From: Tigriopus japonicus
Taxonomy: Eukaryota; Arthropoda; Copepoda; Harpacticoida; Harpacticidae
Reading direction: 5' to 3'
Length of the DNA: 64,000 nucleotides
NCBI GenBank assembly: GCA_010645155.1
Contig: CM021317.1
Coordinates: forward strand, 3,110,635-3,174,634
Shown: piece by piece, positions 22,901-33,433 of the stretch
Layout of the letters: each line of letters begins with the position of its first letter
Position numbering within the stretch: the first letter of the stretch is position 1
The notes under the pieces: generated by a model
Seen by the model: the letters and a program-made list of their open reading frames with translations, nothing else
What the model was told of the DNA's origin: nothing
Database searches by the model: none
Translations under genes and position numbers: made by a program

Positions 22901-25043
22901 TGAAATTGAAACTACATAAACCTTAAAAGTCAAGCTTACTTAAGTGTTACTCTGTTAATGCCTGAGATTTTGGTCTGTTTTCCCATAACTTAGAAAAAAA
23001 TGACTTAAAACTTTTGAAAGCCCTTGGAAGGGCAAATGAAGAGACTCAATACATATTGAAAAGGAGAAAATATTGGTGTTAGCAATCAGTTTAGGGTTGA
23101 AAAAATTGCTAAGCCTCCTAAGCGACATAACGTCTAATCAAGAGGTTGCGTTACCGCCAGCTGTCCAGGTGTCCAGGAGTTCCGTGGTCTATGCATTGAT
23201 GGAGGATAAACTGAAAGTTATTGAATATGGTAAAAATGTATTTTCCAACATTGTGGTTTTGGCATTAGGTTTAAGTTTTTAATAGTAAAAGCAACATGAT
23301 ACATTGGAAAAAACCATGATCTGTTTTAAGTAACGTAAAATGCACCAAAAATATGTATGGTGCATTTCATTTGTAGAACTGCTACTCTGTCATCATCAAC
23401 ATTTGTTACTTGTTTTGGTTTGATACAAGCCATACTAGTAATAATAAGAGACAACTCTTGAGTACAGAAAAAAGAAAAAAAAATGATTGAATAATGAGGG
23501 AGCCCGATGAAAAAGAGAGGTGGGCCTCGTTGTTCGAACTAGCCTAGATTTCTCGGGATTTGGAGGTGCTCTCAAAGCACAAGTAAAACCTCTACGGTCA
23601 CTATAGCTGGCCTCAAATCCTGGGTGGGACAGAGCCCATCAATGCTTTTGAAGACACACAGTATCAGATATTTTTTATACCTTCTCTGAATATTGTTGAA
23701 ATGCCTTTTCTGAGTACTGTAGAAATAAATACCTTTTCTGAGTACTGTAGAAATACCTTCTTTGAGTACTGCAGAAATACCTTCTCTGAGTACTGTAGAA
23801 AAGTGTAAACTTTTTGCTTACACTTGCCATGCTATTCAGCAATTTGAGATATCCGAGTTTCTCCTGAAAAATGGCCAGAAGGATGGCTTTTGGTAGCCCA
23901 AACTTGAGAGTTGTAAAAGGGCAAGATAAAAGCCATCAAAGGATTTAAAGATGCATGTTTGAAGAAGAAAATCAAGATTGATTTCTTAATGGCAGATCTT
24001 GTTTTATAACTTGGTCAACTTTTAAAACCAAGTCAATGTATGAATTCAAGCGGTACCCAGACTACAGTAAATTGGGCTTGCAGCCGGTTTGAATGCAAGT
24101 TTTTTTGGATTCATGCAAAACTCAAATGAAATGAAAATATATTTCGTGCGAGCAAATGTTATTTTGCAAATAATGTTGTCCAACTATTAATACCCACTAA
24201 GCGTTTGTTATACACACTGTTTCATTGCTGTCCTTTTTTTCTTCATTATCATTGGTTGAAAATTCGAAATGAGAAAATGAACATTTGAATGACACATGGA
24301 CAAAATAAAGACAAGACGAAGAAAAAGTAAGCGGTCAAAAAGGAAGTGGGACTCAGCATGGACCTCTTGATGTCCATGGACTCAGCAATGAAGAAGAAAT
24401 GAATCTCGTTCTCCTTGTCTCTAAAACTCGTAAATATAACCTGGCTAACACCATGCAACAATTGGTGGGGGTGCAACTGAAACTGGTTGATAACATAAAC
24501 TTTTACTAAAAAAGTATTCGAAACCCAACTTGGAATGTTCTTCCATGTCAAGTTTCAAGTACACGCAAAGTGGGTGGAGATGATTGTCAGCATTGGCACT
24601 TAAGCAAATTCTGCTTTCAAAGTACAACTTTTTATGCTTACTTTTGGTCTCACATTGCTTGCTTGTTTGTTTCTCCACTCACTTTATGAAGTCTCAGCCC
24701 ATGAAAATGGTCTCCAGTGAAGGAACGAAACGACTGGAATAGTTTTTAGCCTTGTGGGAAGTAATCAGTTGGCGATTTTACTGTATTTAAATCAATTCAC
24801 TGCACAATTAACTGACAGAAGAAAAGCGCCACTCGCAACTTCACCCTAAAAGACAATTGCGGGGATGATGAGCGTGATGAAATAGACATGTAAGTCACTG
24901 GCTCTCCCGACGAGCTTGATCCATCATCAAATGGATCCATTAAATGCATGATTTCGCACTTTTTCACTTTAACATCAATTAGTATTTCTACTCCTTGATA
25001 CATTATACGTTTTACATTTTATTTGATTACGCATGTTTAAATA
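19952..25043. other. Five-kilobase stretch without a supported gene
   Basis: AT-rich DNA with only short ORFs that show no recognisable domain and no convincing splice context. The only structured item is the minisatellite at 23676-23813. Exons too short to recognise by eye could be missed. Confidence 0.5.
23676..23813. repeat. Minisatellite, ~24-bp unit, five copies
   Basis: Units follow ATACCTTCTCTGAGTACTGT plus AGAA, with the first unit more divergent (GAATATTGTTGAA) and one unit carrying a short insertion. No coding sense. Confidence 0.8.
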
Positions 25044-26348
25044 CAGTCATTAGCAGAAGTAATGGCTCCCCTTAAAGATTTACTATTTCTTTTTGATATG
25101 TCCTGTAGCTTTGAAGGTTCAAAAGTATAATTTTAACACAAGATCATGCTTACAGTAAGGCAACATTGGACCAAAGTTCACGGCATTTATACGAGGTACA
25201 CTGGGAATACGGCTGGTGTAATAAATTTTTGCATGGCAAAACTTTTGGCCCCCTTGAGAGTTTAGGGTTGCACACACAGGTTTGGGCATCTTTTAACTTT
25301 GAATGACCATCAATGAGCAAAAAGACAACCATGCTCTCAAGGATGCATCACTTTTGAGACAAAATTACCACGAAAGTAGGTTAGTGTGACATAAATATGG
25401 GAAGAGGTAAGGAACTTTCTCTTGACCTTCGTGAGCGAATTGTTGAGGCTCACAGGAAAGGAGACGGCTACAAAACTATCTATCTCCAAACGATATTCCG
25501 TGGCTAGGTCAATTATAAGGCACATCATTCAGCGATATAGAGACTCTGGGACAATTGTCTCTAGACCAAGGAGTGGAAGACTTAAGAAGATCAGCCCCTA
25601 TACCTCCCGCCCTTAGATCAGTTATAATCACTAGATAGCGTGCAAGCTTTAGCCTGGCTGATTTGGCAAGCGGGGCGGAATGCGTTGAATTCATGCGGAA
25701 AATGTCGCTTAAGGGCGAAAGGGGGTTGTTTAAGGGCATTTTTCTCTTCGTAGAAAGCTAAAAAAATCTTCTTTGTATCTTTTTTTAACATTTTACAGTC
25801 TTCTTTTGGCTTTGGAACTCCAATTAAGTGCTAAAAACAAAGACAGAGAAGAACATTCATATCATTGTTCAAAGGGAAGAATGTCCTAGAACTAGCCCAA
25901 TGATAAAAACAATGTTGCTTTCAACAAAAGATGGACAATCACTATCACAAAGCAAGTCAGTAGATCAGAGGTTTGAAGATTTTTGACTTAACACAATGAA
26001 ACAACACAGTTTGAATTCTTTGAGAGACATCAATTGGGCATCAAATGATTGCTCATTGAATCCTTGTGGACTTTTGTTTTATGACCTATGTCAATAAAAC
26101 GACATTAATCCGAATTATATTGGATTTCTTCATTAACTCCAGGCTATCACCCAGGAAAATTCACACCAACGCAGTAACGCGCCCTCACTCAATCCCACTC
26201 CACGTAATACCGTCCTCCTTGGCTTACCCAACGGGGTCTACTTTATTCTTCTAAACTTTTGTTGGTGTACTGTAGGTGCCAAGAGTCAGAAAATGGAGCA
26301 AAATTACTCCAAAATAAGTAAGGGGGCCAAAACTTATGCCAATGACTA
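25044..26348 (+). mobile_element. Dead Tc1-like element, 1.3 kb
   Basis: Inverted ends CAGTCATTAGCAGAAGTAAT and, inverted, TAGTCATTGGCATAAGTTTT are flanked by TA, the Tc1/mariner target site. The length matches Tc1 (about 1.3 kb). A relict transposase head lies inside at 25397-25615. A partial second copy of the end motif (GCAAAACTTTTGGCCCCCTT) occurs at about 25238-25260. Confidence 0.75.
25397..25615 (+). pseudogene. Tc1-like transposase N-terminal fragment (DNA-binding helix-turn-helix)
   Basis: The ATG at 25397 opens with MGRGKELSLDLRERIVEAH, typical of Tc1 transposase heads, but a frameshift near 25482 moves the rest (SISKRYSVARSIIRHIIQRY, then SGTIVSRPRSGRLKKISP) to another frame, which ends in a stop at about 25615. 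The DDE catalytic half was not recognised, so the gene is dead. The fragment corresponds to the two helix-turn-helix parts that bind the element's ends. Confidence 0.8.
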
Positions 26349-27267
26349 TATATCAAGACTAAGAAATGTCAAACTAAAACCAAATGGTTATTAGTCTGAT
26401 TTAAAAATCAAAGAAGTTTAAGGTCCAGGTTTATGATAAAAGCCATAATTGAAGACCCTATATAATATTAATCTTAATTAATGCCAATTTTATCTTTAAA
26501 AGCTGAAAATGTGTTGATTTGCCCATTGGCTCACTCGGGGTCACCAAAAGTGAACAACAAATTCGTTCTCTATTCATTTCTTCTAGTGATCTATGCCTAA
26601 TCATGTACTTGCCTAATCCTTCTTAAACATGTTCATGTTGGCTTTGATTGCATGTCGCATCTAATATTCTGACTCTGTTTTGTAACAAACATCCGGGACT
26701 GAATATCCTTAACGATAAAGCAATAAAGATTGGGTTGAAAAACGGACCCTTCAAAATTTGATATCTCAGTATAAAGCATGGATATGATATTTTGTATGGG
26801 GACTCTTTTTCATTGATCAAAAAAGAGATTTTCAAATACAATGTTTATGAACATTTGAGCTTTTTTAGAGTGTAAATCTTTTTGGGTAGCCCTACTTTTG
26901 CGCATTGCAAAAATTCGAGTCACTTTAGATTTGTCAAAAAAATGCCAAGACGCTTTTTTATATATCTAACAAACTTAAAAGCCATTTTAACCATTATACC
27001 ATCTAATATCAGTTTCAGAAACTCTATTCGGTTTTTTGAAACCCTGAGATTTCCTAAACACCTCAATTAAAAGTGGAAAAATTATTGGCTCCTCTATTCA
27101 CAACAACGTCATCAACCTACAGTTCTGTATACAGAACTGTCCATCACCCCAGTCACAACAACAACAAGAACAACCCAATTGTTGTTCCTGTTGTTGATCA
27201 GCAGATCGCCGCCAATTGGTTTTGTTTGACAAGGAGAATTAATCAGTAGATTTGGATACGTACAACA
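26349..27267. other. Upstream region of the secreted-protein gene
   Basis: No gene seen. The last 150 bases before the ATG at 27268 hold a perfect 22-bp palindrome (27119-27140) and a (CAA)n-rich stretch; this is the probable promoter or 5' untranslated region. Confidence 0.45.
27119..27140. promoter_or_regulatory. Perfect 22-bp palindrome upstream of the secreted gene
   Basis: The sequence reads ACAGTTCTGTA followed by its exact complement. It lies about 130 bases before the start codon. Dimeric transcription factors bind sites of this shape, but no specific factor can be named from sequence alone. Confidence 0.35.
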
Positions 27268-29685
27268 ATGAAGTCCATTTGCCTCTTGGTGTTCTTGACT
27301 TACAACTTTTGTCAAGCTAAAGTGCGAACCGATGTGGTGGTGAAAGGGCCAACCATGAGACCCAACTTTAAGAGGGTTGTTGGGGAAAGTACGTTTTGCA
27401 TTACAAATCATAGAATATATCTTGATCCTTCCGCCTTTTTTTAGTTAGTCTCCATTGTCCAAAAGAGTATCCCTGGAGTTTTTTCAATGGAACCAGGTGC
27501 TGCTCTTCATTTCATAAATCTGGACAAGACTCATTGCAGTTTGAGGACTTAGAATGCTCCACAGAGTGGATCCCGTGTCCGGCCAAGTTACCGAGAAAAT
27601 GCGTCAGTCTTGCCAAACCCGGTAAAATGAACAGTTTGTCGTCCAATCGACCTCCTTTAATCACGCAATGCGTTTCCAGTGATTTGTCCTTTCAGTCATC
27701 CAGTCAGCATGGGATCTGGTTGTTGTCCCTCCGATCTCGCCTCTTTTGATGAAGACAAATGCGTTGCACAAAAGCTGGAACCATTTATTACACCATTAGA
27801 ATGCTGCCCGGGATATTTGCCAATTCATGCGTGCGAGGTTAAGCAGCAGAAATGTGTTACTAACTGTGAGTTTGCAGATAGAAAATTCGACGACATATAA
27901 AACTTTTCTTTGAGGTTAAGTGAGCAAGCATTGAAGACAATTCCATCAAAGGTAAAACAAAGCCACTGGCAAAAATTAGTCTGCTTGCAGGAATTAAGCA
28001 AGTCCTTGTTTTTCCGCATTTACCTTTAGTTTTTGCCATTGTCGCATCAGTTCTCGTACTGACACACTGTTAAGGATTCAGAAAGGTCCTTTGTCCGGGA
28101 TATTCATGTGCTCATGTCCAGTGGGATGTGAGATTTGCATGCAGTTAATAAAAAATGAAAGTAGGCACCAAACAACAGGGTGCTCTGCTACAGAGAGTGT
28201 TGATCTGTTGATTTTTATCTTAACCTTGTTGGCAAAGTCCACGATCTGGGAATGGATAAGATTTTAAAACATTTGAGTGAGGAAGCCACGCGTTGCCTTG
28301 AGCTTGTTCTTCAGGGTAAAGATGTTTGCACCTCAATAAACAAACCCTTTGTAATAGAGGCGCTCAAAGCTTGGGTAAATGTCACAAAATCCTTGATTCC
28401 AAATGAGAAAGAGAAAGAATCGACCAAGGATGGGTCAACCGGTCTTCCCCTGAGCACAAAAGTAAGTGTGGATGGCCCGACAAGTTCAACTTTGAACGCA
28501 AATTTGATCCATGGTGATTCGACAAACTCAGAATCGAATGTTAATTTGAAAAAAGATGAACTGACAAGTTCAAGTATGAACGCAATATCGGCGAATGAAC
28601 CAATACCTACGCTTGAAAAACCAAAAGAAATGAGTCAGATTTGTAAAAGCAAAAGTTTGATTTATCTTCAGACCCTTTGGTTGTTATCAAAGGAATATGT
28701 AGAACATGGCATGTGCATGTAATTTGTTTTAAATCTGTAAAGCGTGGCTCAGTGCCAAATATTGATCTCTTAGCTAATACTGAGAGACTTCAAAGTTGTG
28801 AAGAACTAGGGGAGGAGGAACATAAGCAATATAGCCAAGTTAGTATTGGCAAAATTTCGACACTTTTGAGTGAATAGTCTCGGGGAAACTTGGAGAATGT
28901 TTAAGTAAATTTGGCAAAAAATATACGAGAGCACTGATTAAGAGTTCCTAAAAAGGCTAGTGCCGCTTTAGTTGCAATCCTGCATGTTGTATTATATTAG
29001 AAGTATACAGAGGCACTATGTATTGCAACGACATCGGTCTGGGTTCCAAAAATAAGCACATGTTTCTTAAAACATCTTGTCATGAAAAAGCATGTATTCA
29101 TATGAACTCGTCCCTTCTTGTTTTTTAATATAGATGCTGCAAACATTACAAAACCACTCAAAAAAATGTTGGAACAATCAAAATATTGGATAGAACCCGC
29201 ATCCAACTTTTCAGCTGAAAACGTTTTTGAAGACGAGGAATGCGAACGATACAGAGATGGGTATTGGCTGCCAAGAGCTTCCGGCAATCCCGTTGATCCT
29301 GGATATTTTATTCTCGATCTTGGGCGTCACACCCCGGTTCGTAAATTTGTTGTTCGAAACAGCGATCACATTGGAAATTCGTAAGTTTTTGAATAGTTTT
29401 TCAAAAATCATAACAGAAATTCGTTCAAAATGAAATTGTCACGAAGTAATATTTAACATTTACAGCGGTACAGAAAGTATTGAGATCAAGGTTTCAAATT
29501 TCTCGGATACAGCTTGGATGTCCGTCGTGAATGGAACGTTCAAAGATCCCGTGTCTTTCAGTGACTGCACTGTCCCTTTAGTCGATTTCCCACTTGCCCA
29601 TGCCGTGGTCTGTCGCTTTGTGTATGTTAGGGTTGTAAAATATTTCAGACAGGCAGCAGCTATTCGATATTTCGGGATTGAATAA
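27268..29685 (+). CDS. Secreted Cys-rich protein with C-terminal discoidin-like (F5/8 type C) domain, 308 aa
   Basis: Coding exons: 27268-27388, 27445-27621, 27704-27865, 29134-29380, 29466-29685; total 927 nt, phases agree, GT/AG borders. The first Met opens a hydrophobic signal peptide (MKSICLLVFLTYNFCQA). Residues about 42-155 are Cys-rich, with CPKEYPWSFFNGTRCC in exon 2 and GSGCC and LECCPGYLP in exon 3. Exons 4-5 (about 156-308) look like a beta-sandwich carbohydrate- or lipid-binding domain of discoidin type: YWLP, GYFILDLG, VRNSD, a GTESIEIKVSNFSDTAW strand pair and the terminal AAIRYFGIE. Inferred role: extracellular or cuticle/hemolymph binding protein; the ligand is unknown. The exon 3 acceptor chosen (after 27703) is the one in phase; a stronger pyrimidine-rich AG at 27694-27695 would break the frame. 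AATAAA follows at 29724. Confidence 0.75.
28252..28722 (+). CDS. Hypothetical ORF within intron 3 of the secreted gene (156 aa)
   Basis: An uninterrupted 156-codon frame with a hydrophilic, Ser/Thr/Asn/Lys-rich composition and an N-terminal helical-looking part (MDKILKHLSEEATRCLELVL). The middle has loosely repeated TSSTLNAN / TNSESNVN / TSSSMNAI segments. No family was recognised. It could be an independent single-exon gene, an unrecognised exon or a transposon remnant. Its length is above what chance favours in AT-rich DNA, but no splice or promoter evidence supports it. Confidence 0.3.
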   Translation: MDKILKHLSEEATRCLELVLQGKDVCTSINKPFVIEALKAWVNVTKSLIPNEKEKESTKDGSTGLPLSTKVSVDGPTSSTLNANLIHGDSTNSESNVNLKKDELTSSSMNAISANEPIPTLEKPKEMSQICKSKSLIYLQTLWLLSKEYVEHGMCM

Positions 29686-30017
29686 ACCAAGGACTAGATC
29701 GCCAAGACGATGCCTTTCAGCACAATAAATGGATGACAACTTATGTTCCATGCAAACATGTAATTTCAATGTGTTTTGTTCATTCAATTTCGACATTCAA
29801 ATTGTGCATTAATATTTTGGTGTCCAAATCATCACGACGGAAAACAACAATTGTAATTGATTAGTTTTGTTAAAACATTACTTTAGAATTGAAGGAAATG
29901 AGCAAAATAAAAATAAATTCCATTTCTGAGCACGTTTCATGTCTTTTCACCTTAAAGTCAAAATTTGTTCCGTATCGCGTACTTTGATGCGTTCGCACCG
30001 TATAAATGCATTTTTTC
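29686..30017. other. 3' flank of the secreted gene
   Basis: Contains the candidate AATAAA poly(A) signal at 29724-29729 and further A-rich hexamers near 29910. Nothing else was recognised. Confidence 0.5.
29724..29729 (+). terminator. Candidate poly(A) signal of the secreted gene
   Basis: AATAAA 39 bases after the TAA stop, within the usual range for a compact 3' untranslated region. Confidence 0.5.
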
Positions 30018-31064
30018 TACAGTATGTCCCATATGTCCGGTTAGTTAATTTAAAAGTGAAATCATGTTTAAATTTCCCGCTTTAAAGTGCTGTTAATAAA
30101 AAGAAGTCTTCCTTATTATGTCAGCTGTCGTTTGCGACATTAAAGGGGTCCGAACTTAAAATCGTTCTCGAGATACAACGATATGGAGGAGCTCCGGAAA
30201 AAATTGCCGCGCGCATCGAGGCTGGAGAGAAGGTCAAAGAAATCGCGGAGAGGTTTCATGTGACCAGGAAGACAATACATAAAGTAAAAACAGTCTACAT
30301 GGCGTCTGGCGACTTCTCCGATCGTAAAAAGCCCGGAAGGCCCCGCTCTACCCGAACAACGGCGAAAATTGCGGCCATTAAAGCCAAGGTCGACAAGAAC
30401 CCGCGCAGCAACGTCCGCCAGATCGCCAGGGAGCTCAACGTGCCCAAAAGCTTGGTCTCGACTATAGTTTGAAAGAATCTTGGCCTCCGTAGCAGAGCCT
30501 GTACAAAAGTTCAAGGGTTAACTACGAAACAGCAAGAAAAACGGCTTGAACGATGCAAGAAATTCCTCAACAGGATGAAGAAGAAGAGCAACAAAGTGCT
30601 CGTGTTCTCCGATGAAAAAATATTTACGGTCGACGCAGTCTCGAAGAGCAGGACCACGCAATACATTGCCAATGGCACAGAGGATGGCACCCCATCTGTC
30701 AAATATGTTGGAAAGACGAAACATCCAGCTTCTGCAATGATGTTGGGCGTGGTCGGATCAGACGGTAAAGCCTTTCCCCCGTACTGGACAAAAGGAACTG
30801 TTGATGCTACAGCATCAACAGTCTGTGAATATAGAATATCTTTCGTATTATGCATATTTTGTTATTCTTAAAGAAATGTAACCGGCCCCATCGTCATCAG
30901 TCGTACAAGACTTTATTTACCTTTAACGAAACGAAATTTTCTAGACATCAAGTTTTTTATTATAGCTTATTAAAAGTTAGCTTGTGATTAAAAAACGTAA
31001 ACCATTGATTAATAGATTCTACGACAACTAAGAGAGGAACTAAAAATTTAGGAGGCACCCTGTA
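30018..31064 (+). mobile_element. Dead mariner-type element, ~1.05 kb
   Basis: The left end TACAGTATGTCCC and the inverted right end TACAGGGTGCCTCC resemble mariner/Tc1 ends and sit at TA. It encloses the transposase relic at 30160-30822. The interior beyond 30825 is non-coding, so the catalytic C-terminal part has been lost. Exact ends are less certain than for the other elements. Confidence 0.6.
30160..30822 (+). pseudogene. Mariner/Tc1-type transposase, truncated and with a premature stop
   Basis: The frame runs through a helix-turn-helix head (KIAARIEAGEKVKEIAERF), a linker with KKPGRPRST, a second DNA-binding part (RQIARELNVPKSLVSTIV), then a TGA at 30469-30471, and continues in the same frame into the catalytic core: VLVFSDEKIF with the first catalytic Asp, then KYVGKTKHPASAMMLGVV and KAFPPYW. 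It ends before the second and third catalytic acids. Both the nonsense codon and the truncation show it is inactive. Confidence 0.85.
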
Positions 31065-31262
31065 CGTAGGTAAGAAGCGGGGATCTCATCAAATAAAAGG
31101 TAGGCTCCGAGGCTCAAGCTAAAAATTTTGGGCTAAAAGTTTCTCAGTGACAGCAAATATTGACTGGAGGCCCAACGTGGCCCTAAGTAGGCATAAATCA
31201 GAAATAAGAGGTTTATATATCGAGTCTTGGATTCATGAAGTACATTAGGGTCTATTTTCAAT

Positions 31263-31445
31263 TCACTTGTTCCTAACTCTGGCAGTGTTGGACTTTTCGG
31301 CAAAAGTTTGCATTTTTTGGCCAATGACTTCCGGAACCTGTTGGGTAGGAACAGGACGATGGCACATCAAGGCGATTGATACCGACAAAGACATAAGCCC
31401 CACTGACGCCAAACCCACTACCCACATGGACAGCGTGAAAACCAT
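31263..31445 (-). CDS. Possible small membrane protein or first coding exon
   Basis: A 60-residue frame whose first ~28 residues are strongly hydrophobic (VVGLASVGLMSLSVSIALMC), followed by a polar tail. Upstream on the minus strand, CGGTCTTTCAG just before AAAAGGTCATGG looks like a 3' splice site preceding the start codon, which fits a 5' untranslated exon upstream. No family recognised. It could also be chance. Confidence 0.3.
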   Translation of the reverse strand: MVFTLSMWVVGLASVGLMSLSVSIALMCHRPVPTQQVPEVIGQKMQTFAEKSNTARVRNK

Positions 31446-32343
31446 GACCTTTTCTGAAAGACCGAGAAAGAATCAATTAAACACTCACAATGATGCTCTT
31501 ATTGCTAATGAACCAATGCCAAATATTAATAATTGAGGTTTTAACAGGTAAGTGTTTAAAAGGTTTTTGAACCAAAGTTCAAAATCTTTATCAATTAACT
31601 TAGGTGTACGGAGGGTGAAGGATCGTCACCAACCTTTGCTTTTGATGCTTATTGTTTTCTGACAAGAGTTGAAATTGTAGTAACTTTTTGCACGCCATTA
31701 AATCATATTCAAACCCAAATTTCAGCCATTCTTATAGGAACTCGGTCTCTGTTGCGGTATTCAAGAATATGTAAATTACAAACAGGAAAGGAAAGACACC
31801 TAAAAACATGGGTAAATATCAAGCCATTCACATCCTTCAATTTGGTTGAGAAGACCCAAGGTACCAAAAAGTATTTCCTCAGGTCTAGTTTAACAGGTCT
31901 CAAATATTTTGGTTGAAAATTGCGACAAGACCTTTGTGTCAGAGTGGGGTGCAGAATTTTAGCCTAAACTTCCAAATTCGCCATTAGATGGAGGCAAAAC
32001 AGGGGCAAAGTCTCCTGATTTCAGGGCTATACTAAACTTCAATTTTTGCCAACCTTGCACCTTAGATCTTTAAATTGATTTCTCTTCATATTCTTTTTGA
32101 GTTCAGCTCCAATGTTATTGTGCTCAAAAATCAAGAAGTCATGCTCAGTGAGCATAAATTAATGTCAAAGATTTCACATAAGCACACAAAGTTGTATTTG
32201 CTTCAAGATAGCGTCGATTGTCACTTTTCTATTAGTTTGAAGCTCAACTTAGTTCCTTAACGAGGCTTGCTTTGACGGTAAGAGTTCCTTTTGAGAACAA
32301 GAGAGGGCACCCAAGCCAAGCAGGACGTTCAGGGTAGGAAGTA
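31446..32343. other. Non-coding stretch
   Basis: No gene, repeat or element was recognised apart from AT-rich sequence. Confidence 0.45.
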
Positions 32344-33433
32344 CAGTCGAATCTTGATATAAGAAACTTTTCTGTCGGCGGGAAAATGTTGCTTATATCG
32401 AGACTCAAGAAAATTGGCTCAAGAAACGATAAAAAATACAGGGAACTACCAGAGGAGTTTACCTCACCTGTATATAACCTTATTAACTTACTTTTATTAC
32501 AACACAATCCGACAATGACTCAAAAATTTAGCTTTTAAAAAATAGTTATTAAAACACAAATTTACATTACAAGTGCATGCATTTATATCTCTATTACAAA
32601 GCTTAAGAACTTGTTTCAATCTCAATTTGACAGAAAAAAATGAAAGGAGAAAGTACAATTTTGTCATCATGATTGGTAATTATCTCACCTATACAGGGAT
32701 AAACAACTTTTTTAAAAAAATTGAGCCTTCCACGCTTTCATACTCACGAAGTTTTTTTTGCTATTTTTTTGGAATATCTCAACTGCAAATCTTTTATTCT
32801 CAGTTTGACTTTAAATTTGAGACTTTCTTGGGATCGCGTGACACTTCCTTGGATTGCTTATTTTGCACTAGGTTTTGCTTTGGCAGACACACAATTTTTT
32901 TCACTCTCAAGCATTGCAAATTTGTTAGCAAAATGGGCTTTCATTATTTTTTTATAATTGTCGAAAAATTATTTTTTCCTTAAAACTTAATGTCATTAAA
33001 ATAGTTATTGTTGAGTGGCATGTTGGACAATTTTTAGCGATTTTAGGGTTCAAAATGCAATTTTTCGTTCTTTTGGCTGAAACTTGAAAAGGGCAAGTTG
33101 TTTTTTTCAAAAGAGGTGCAAGGCGCGAGAGCCCAAAAAGTGCGCAAAAGGCACCCTAAAAGGCGCAAAGTTTGCGCAAAAGCGCAAAATTTGGAAGCAC
33201 TGCATCGATCCTCTTAGAAATGCTTCGTTTTATGTTTTGTTTTGTGCTGTGACCAATTTAAGCAAGAGAAATAGGCCAAAACTTTGAAAATGTTTCTTTT
33301 ATCGAGATTGAGAAAAAATGAAAAAATTCTTTTATCAAGAATTCTTATGTAGTAAAATGTTGGTCAGCACGGAAAAGTTTCTTATATCGCGAAAATTTCT
33401 TATACTGAGATTTCTTATATCGAGATTCGACTG
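32344..33433. mobile_element. Non-autonomous pogo/Tigger-like element, 1.09 kb
   Basis: The ends are inverted repeats of about 25 bases (CAGTCGAATCTTGATATAAG at the left, its near-complement at the right) flanked by TA. The word TTTCTTATATCG recurs next to the right end. The interior has no pogo transposase; the ORFs at 32573-32983 and 33084-33287 are AT-rich or low-complexity with no domain. Confidence 0.75.
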
